DNA of 64,000 bases from Pseudomonas sp. NFR16 (GTDB lineage Bacteria; Pseudomonadota; Gammaproteobacteria; Pseudomonadales; Pseudomonadaceae): NCBI RefSeq assembly GCF_900108875.1, contig NZ_FNYJ01000003.1, forward strand, positions 621,644 through 685,643. The letters are read 5' to 3'. The position numbers and the translations under genes were made by a program. Below, piece by piece: positions 60,255 through 64,000 of the stretch. Within the stretch, counting starts at the first letter, position 1, and every line of letters begins with the position of its first letter. The notes under the pieces were generated by a model. The model ran no database searches. It was given only the letters and a program-made list of their open reading frames with translations, and was not told the origin of the DNA.

Positions 60255-60560
60255 AAACAGCCCTCCTTGATGATGGCGCTTCGAGCGCCATCGGCAACGC
60301 AGTCGGCCGCTCTGGCCCGCGCATCGATAGTGACCCCGTGCTGTCATGGGAGTTCGAGGGCTGGCCGATGCAGGCGAGGGTGTGGCTCGAACACCCGCAT
60401 CGGGCAGCGGTGCAACCGTCGGACGCGGTGAAGCGACTGGCTCGTTCCCACAGGCGATGCGGCTGCTTTGAAATCAGCGTTCCCCTGCGTTGATGGTTTA
60501 GACTGTCGCCCGCCGGTATTGCCACTCATTGCTGTTTTCCAGCGCGGGAGAATAAAAAAC
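60255..60560. other. Divergent intergenic region between fadE and a GST gene
   Basis: 306 bases with no gene. It should hold the fadE promoter and the promoter of the plus-strand GST. No PsrA/FadR-type palindrome was recognised by eye. Confidence 0.45.
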
Positions 60561-61184
60561 ATGCTGAAGATCTGGGGCCGCAAGAACTCATCCAACGTGC
60601 GCAAGGCGTTGTGGATCGCCGAGGAACTGGGGCTGCAATACGAGTCGATCAACGCAGGCGGTGCGTTCGGCGTCAACGATCAGCCTGAGTACCTGAGCAA
60701 GAATCCCAATGGCGTGGTGCCGATGATCGAGGATGGCGACTTTGTGCTGTGGGAGTCGAACGCCATCGTTCGTTACCTGGCCGCCCAGTACGGTGCGCAG
60801 ACGGAGCTGTACCCAGCCGATCCCAAGGCGCGCGCGCAAGCGGACAAGTGGATGGATTGGACCACATCGACCTTTGCCGGCCCTTTCCGGACGGTGTTCT
60901 GGGGCGTGCTGCGCACACCGGCCGAGCAGCAGGACTGGGCGCAGATCAACGTCGCGAAGGTCACCATCGAAGGGATGTTGCGCATCGTCGACAAATGCCT
61001 GGCGACCCAGCCTTACCTGTCCGGCAGCGCGTTCGGCATGGGCGACATTCCGCTGGGCAGCTTTATTTATGCGTGGTTCGAGATGCCGATTGAACGCATC
61101 GAGCTGCCTCATCTCAAAGCCTGGTATGAGCGTTTGCAGCAGCGTGAGGCGTACCGCAAGGCGGTCATGACCGCGCTGACTTGA
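60561..61184 (+). CDS. Glutathione S-transferase
   Basis: 207 residues. The N-terminal domain begins L-K-I-W-G-R-K-N-S-S-N-V-R-K-A-L, where serine or asparagine near residue 10-12 would contact glutathione, and has N-P-N-G-V-V-P and E-S-N-A-I-V-R-Y-L (cis-proline and glutathione-binding S-N). The helical C-terminal domain has F-G-M-G-D-I-P-L-G. It belongs to the GstA-like branch and is unrelated in detail to the CPYA-type GST at 23041-23661. The substrate is unknown. GGAG lies about 11 bases before the ATG. Confidence 0.9.
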   Translation: MLKIWGRKNSSNVRKALWIAEELGLQYESINAGGAFGVNDQPEYLSKNPNGVVPMIEDGDFVLWESNAIVRYLAAQYGAQTELYPADPKARAQADKWMDWTTSTFAGPFRTVFWGVLRTPAEQQDWAQINVAKVTIEGMLRIVDKCLATQPYLSGSAFGMGDIPLGSFIYAWFEMPIERIELPHLKAWYERLQQREAYRKAVMTALT

Positions 61185-61200
61185 AGCTGACCGCGTTGCG

Positions 61201-61217
61201 TTGATAAGTACTATCAA
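61201..61217. promoter_or_regulatory. Palindrome upstream of the YadGH-type operon
   Basis: TTGATA-AGTAC-TATCAA, six-base perfect arms, 140 bases before the ABC transporter gene. AT-rich in a GC-rich setting; could be an operator. Unassigned. Confidence 0.35.
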
Positions 61218-61238
61218 TATATCTCGCTGTACTTGCGG

Positions 61239-61266
61239 GGTGTCGGCAAGCAACATTGCCGACACC
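61239..61266. terminator. Hairpin between GST and ABC transporter genes
   Basis: GGTGTCGGCAA and TTGCCGACACC are perfect 11-base arms around six bases. No T-tract follows, so it may be a weak terminator for the GST transcript or a structured leader of the ABC operon. Confidence 0.5.
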
Positions 61267-61356
61267 GCCTATGCAACCCCTCAGCGGGCGCGGCGGTTTT
61301 AACTTTTGTATTCGTGAGTTTTTCCTTATTTCCTTTCTATCGGTGTGTTTTCAGTC

Positions 61357-62289
61357 ATGAGTTCAGCTCTGTCCATCCGGCAGCTAACCAAGACCTACGG
61401 CAACGGTTTCCAGGCCCTCAAGGGCATCGACCTGGACGTCGCCGAGGGTGATTTCTTCGCATTGCTCGGCCCCAATGGCGCCGGCAAATCCACAACCATC
61501 GGCATCATCTCGACGCTGGTCAACAAGACCGGCGGCACGGTCAACATCTTCGGTCATGACCTGGACCGCAATCCGGCGCAGCTCAAGCGCTCGATCGGCG
61601 TGGTGCCGCAGGAATTCAACTTCAACCAGTTCGAAAAGACTTTCGACATCGTCGTGACCCAGGCCGGTTATTACGGCATCCCGCCGAAGATCGCCAAAGA
61701 ACGCGCCGAGCAGTACCTCACGCAGTTGGGCCTCTGGGACAAACGCAATGTGCCGTCGCGCTCGTTGTCAGGCGGCATGAAGCGTCGTCTGATGATCGCC
61801 CGTGCGCTGATTCACGAACCGCGCTTGCTGATCCTCGACGAACCCACCGCCGGCGTGGACATCGAGCTGCGTCGTTCGATGTGGACATTCCTCACCGAGC
61901 TGAACGAGAAGGGCATCACCATCATCCTCACCACGCATTATCTGGAAGAGGCTGAACAGTTGTGCCGCAACATCGGCATCATCGATCACGGCACGATCAT
62001 CGAAAACACTGGCATGAAGACGCTGCTCAACAAGCTGCACGTCGAGACCTTCCTGCTGGACCTCAAGGACCCGATGCAAACCGCACCGCAGCTGGCGGGA
62101 TACCCGTCGCGGCTGGTGGACAGCCATACGCTGGAAGTGCAGGTCGACAAAACCGTGGGGATTACCGCGCTGTTCGGTCAACTGGCCCTGCAAAACGTTC
62201 AGGTGTTGAGCCTGCGCAATAAAACCAACCGCCTCGAGGAGTTGTTCGTGGGCCTGGTAGAAAAGAACCTGTCGAAGGTGGCGGTATGA
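61357..62289 (+). CDS. yadG: ABC exporter ATPase, YadG type
   Basis: 310 residues, close to E. coli YadG in length and sequence. Walker A is G-P-N-G-A-G-K-S-T-T, the signature L-S-G-G-M-K-R-R, Walker B L-L-I-L-D-E-P-T-A-G-V-D, and the switch histidine is in L-T-T-H-Y-L-E-E-A-E. The C-terminal 80 residues are the usual regulatory tail. It powers export by the permease that follows; the substrate is unknown. The ATG at 61357 has a weak upstream site; a GTG at 61345 is also possible. The stop overlaps the yadH start. Confidence 0.92.
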   Translation: MSSALSIRQLTKTYGNGFQALKGIDLDVAEGDFFALLGPNGAGKSTTIGIISTLVNKTGGTVNIFGHDLDRNPAQLKRSIGVVPQEFNFNQFEKTFDIVVTQAGYYGIPPKIAKERAEQYLTQLGLWDKRNVPSRSLSGGMKRRLMIARALIHEPRLLILDEPTAGVDIELRRSMWTFLTELNEKGITIILTTHYLEEAEQLCRNIGIIDHGTIIENTGMKTLLNKLHVETFLLDLKDPMQTAPQLAGYPSRLVDSHTLEVQVDKTVGITALFGQLALQNVQVLSLRNKTNRLEELFVGLVEKNLSKVAV

Positions 62290-63065
62290 GTTCGGAGCTG
62301 CGCCCCAACCTGATTGCCATGAACACCATCGTCTATCGCGAAGTGCGTCGCTTCATGCGCATCTGGCCGCAAACGCTGCTGCCGCCCGCGATCACCATGG
62401 TCCTGTACTTTGTCATCTTCGGTAACCTGATCGGCCGGCAGATCGGTGACATGGGCGGCTTCACGTACATGCAGTACATCGTCCCGGGCCTGATCATGAT
62501 GTCAGTGATCACCAACTCTTACGGCAACGTGGTCTCGAGCTTTTTCGGCGCGAAGTTCCAGCGTTCGGTAGAGGAGCTGATGGTGTCGCCGGTGTCGCCG
62601 CACACGATCCTGATCGGCTACACCATCGGCGGCGTGCTGCGCGGGCTGGCGGTGGGCGTGATCGTGACGATCCTGTCGATGTTCTTCACCGATCTGCAGG
62701 TTCATCACCTGGGCGTCACCGTGGTGGTCGTGGTGCTGACGGCAACGATCTTCTCGCTGCTGGGCTTCATCAACGCCGTCTTTGCGCGCAACTTCGACGA
62801 TATCTCGATCATCCCGACGTTCGTGCTGACGCCGCTGACCTACCTGGGCGGTGTGTTTTACTCGATCAACCTGCTGCCGCCGTTCTGGCAGACCGTATCG
62901 CTCGCCAACCCGGTGCTGCACATGGTCAACGCCTTCCGCTTCGGCATCCTCGGGGTGTCCGACATCAAGATCAGCATTGCGCTGGCCTTCATGGTCGTGG
63001 CCACTATCGTCCTGTATCTGGGCTGCGCGCGGTTGTTGGTCAGCGGGCGCGGGATGCGTCAGTAA
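62286..63065 (+). CDS. yadH: ABC exporter permease, YadH type
   Basis: 259 residues with six predicted membrane helices of the ABC2 type. Motifs include P-G-L-I-M-M-S-V-I-T-N-S-Y in helix 2, the E-E-L-M-V-S-P-V-S coupling segment, and P-L-T-Y-L-G-G-V-F-Y-S between helices 5 and 6. It starts four bases before the yadG stop, so the pair is translationally coupled. E. coli YadGH has no proven substrate. There is no periplasmic partner gene here. Confidence 0.92.
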   Translation: MSSELRPNLIAMNTIVYREVRRFMRIWPQTLLPPAITMVLYFVIFGNLIGRQIGDMGGFTYMQYIVPGLIMMSVITNSYGNVVSSFFGAKFQRSVEELMVSPVSPHTILIGYTIGGVLRGLAVGVIVTILSMFFTDLQVHHLGVTVVVVVLTATIFSLLGFINAVFARNFDDISIIPTFVLTPLTYLGGVFYSINLLPPFWQTVSLANPVLHMVNAFRFGILGVSDIKISIALAFMVVATIVLYLGCARLLVSGRGMRQ

Positions 63066-63175
63066 CGTTTCGCCGCTGAGCACTGCCCAAGCGCGTGACT
63101 TGCCCCAAGATCAGCGAAGCCCGGCCATTAACCCGATGACGCCGGCTTGGCTGAAGTGACTCACTATCCGGTTTG

Positions 63176-63192
63176 CTGCTGCCAGGCAGCAG
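63176..63192. promoter_or_regulatory. Palindrome upstream of hcp
   Basis: CTGCTGCC-A-GGCAGCAG, eight-base perfect arms around one base, 157 bases before the hcp start. Possible operator. No sigma-54 type promoter was found in the 63066-63348 gap. Confidence 0.4.
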
Positions 63193-63348
63193 ACCGCGGG
63201 AAATCGCTCCCGGAACATTCCGTAAGACAGCCCTCATCCCCCGCGTAGGACTGTTCTGAAACTGCAAAACCCGCCTCCTCGCACACCTTACCCCTTCCGT
63301 TGGCCTGCCCCTATCCTTGAGAACTTCACTCAGAAAGGAATCGGCGAC

Positions 63349-63837
63349 ATGGCGTTTGACGGATTTATCAAACTGGACGGCATTGCAGGCGAGTCACTGG
63401 ATCAGCGGCATAAAGACTGGATCGAGATCGTTGCCTATAACTTCGGCGTTAACCAGAGCACCTCGGCGAGCGCCAGTTCGAACGGCGGCGCGGGCTCGGG
63501 GCGGGCCAGCCTGACGGACTTCAGCTTCACCAAGCGCCTGGACAAATCCAGCGCCCGGCTCTTCGAAGCCAGTTGCTCTGGCGAGCACATTAAAGAACTG
63601 ACCCTGTGTTTGTATCGCGCCGGTGGCGAAAAGCTCAAATACTACGAAGTGCGCCTTGAGGAAGTCATCATCTCGGACTTTTCGCAAAACGGCGAAAGCG
63701 GCGAGCCGCTGGAAGAAGTGCAGATCAACTTCGGCCGGATCAACATTGTCTACACCCAACAGAAACGCAGCGACGGCGGCGCAGCAGGCAATGTCTCCGG
63801 CGGCTGGGACCGCATCGCCAACAAGCGCTTCAGTTGA
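63349..63837 (+). CDS. hcp: Type VI secretion tube protein Hcp
   Basis: 162 residues. Begins M-A-F-D-G-F-I-K-L-D-G-I, then S-F-T-K-R-L-D-K-S-S-A-R-L-F-E-A and E-E-V-I-I-S-D-F-S, all typical of Hcp hexameric rings that stack into the type VI tube and carry effectors in their lumen. The loop with N-G-G-A-G-S-G-R is glycine/serine-rich. AAGGAA precedes the ATG. No other structural T6SS gene is in the window, so this is likely an orphan hcp with its effector behind it. A possible regulatory palindrome lies upstream at 63176-63192. Confidence 0.94.
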   Translation: MAFDGFIKLDGIAGESLDQRHKDWIEIVAYNFGVNQSTSASASSNGGAGSGRASLTDFSFTKRLDKSSARLFEASCSGEHIKELTLCLYRAGGEKLKYYEVRLEEVIISDFSQNGESGEPLEEVQINFGRINIVYTQQKRSDGGAAGNVSGGWDRIANKRFS

Positions 63838-63847
63838 GGCGCCGGAC

Positions 63848-64000
63848 ATGACCAAGCCGTACGTCTTCATCAACGAACAGATGCAATCCTACGCCACACT
63901 GAAAAACCGCGTCGGCGGTAATGCAAAGTTCGATACGCTCAATGCGCATCTCCTCAATATCGTGGTCATGCCCGGCCAGATTGTGGTGATGGGCGACCTT
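63848..64000 (+). CDS. Unidentified gene after hcp (5' end only), possible Hcp-linked effector or adaptor
   Basis: The window ends after 51 codons. The start is M-T-K-P-Y-V-F-I-N-E-Q-M-Q-S, with G-A-G-G-C-G-C-C-G-G-A upstream of the ATG, ten bases after the hcp stop. No signal or membrane segment is seen. A later stretch, V-V-M-P-G-Q-I-V-V-M-G-D, is beta-like, possibly the edge of a small fold. I do not recognise the family. Genes directly behind orphan hcp genes often encode cargo, so an effector or an adaptor is the leading idea, with no catalytic motif to support it yet. Confidence 0.7.
   Translation, partial: MTKPYVFINEQMQSYATLKNRVGGNAKFDTLNAHLLNIVVMPGQIVVMGDL

Overview
This window is chromosomal DNA from a Pseudomonas, most likely of the P. 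fluorescens/P. syringae lineages. The evidence is the rsmA (csrA) - tRNA-Ser - tRNA-Arg order, a clear AmrZ, the very large NAD-dependent glutamate dehydrogenase, an 814-residue FadE, AcnB, and many intergenic inverted pairs of the GCGAGCTTGCTCGCG type of Pseudomonas REP element. GC content is high throughout. The main exceptions are the 3' end of the Rhs gene and the gene after it (about 46.5-47.3 kb).

Layout. 0-5 kb: end of rsmA, one tRNA-Ser and two identical tRNA-Arg(ACG) genes, a small exported protein, the Mg2+ channel MgtE, the regulator AmrZ, two small membrane proteins and tRNA-Arg(CCT). 5-11.4 kb: Mqo, a chemotaxis receptor, and an overlapping pair made of a receiver-TPR protein and a minimal histidine kinase. 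11.4-21.8 kb: an oxidative pentose/aldonate cluster (GntR/FCD regulator, IlvD/Edd dehydratase, MFS transporter, AraD1/FAH-fold dehydratase, 2-oxoglutarate-semialdehyde-type dehydrogenase, second MFS transporter, DUF5629-like protein, exported lactonase), with repeats in its gaps and a palindrome-rich divergent promoter. 21.9-24.2 kb: small membrane or secreted proteins, a REP pair, an orphan terminator, a GST and a cyclophilin. 24.3-36.2 kb: eight genes on the minus strand (MoxR, DUF58, DUF4381, BatA, BatB, BatD, SbcD, SbcC), mostly joined by short overlaps. 37.5-50.1 kb: gdhB, an Rhs polymorphic toxin with a probable immunity gene, and acnB. 50.5-57.8 kb: a DUF1289 protein, a universal stress protein, MiaE, and a MarR-controlled tripartite efflux operon (MarR, NodT-type outer membrane lipoprotein, EmrA, EmrB) preceded by two perfect operator palindromes. 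57.8-64 kb: FadE, a second GST, a YadGH-type ABC exporter, an Hcp, and the start of an unidentified gene that may be an Hcp-linked effector or adaptor.

How the parts work together. The pentose cluster encodes most of a non-phosphorylating route from a sugar lactone to 2-oxoglutarate; the first step, sugar oxidation, is missing and could be done by a periplasmic dehydrogenase encoded elsewhere. AcnB, Mqo and GdhB are central-carbon enzymes that meet that route at the TCA cycle. The Rhs protein carries a prePAAR motif and N-terminal membrane segments, features of type VI secretion cargo; the Hcp at the right end points to the same machine, but no VgrG, Eag chaperone or structural T6SS gene is present here.

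The parts closest to something undescribed are the Rhs C-terminal toxin with its neighbour, the truncated gene after hcp, the nested inverted repeats between acnB and the DUF1289 gene, and the receiver-TPR/mini-kinase pair. No CRISPR array, prophage, integrase or insertion sequence was seen.
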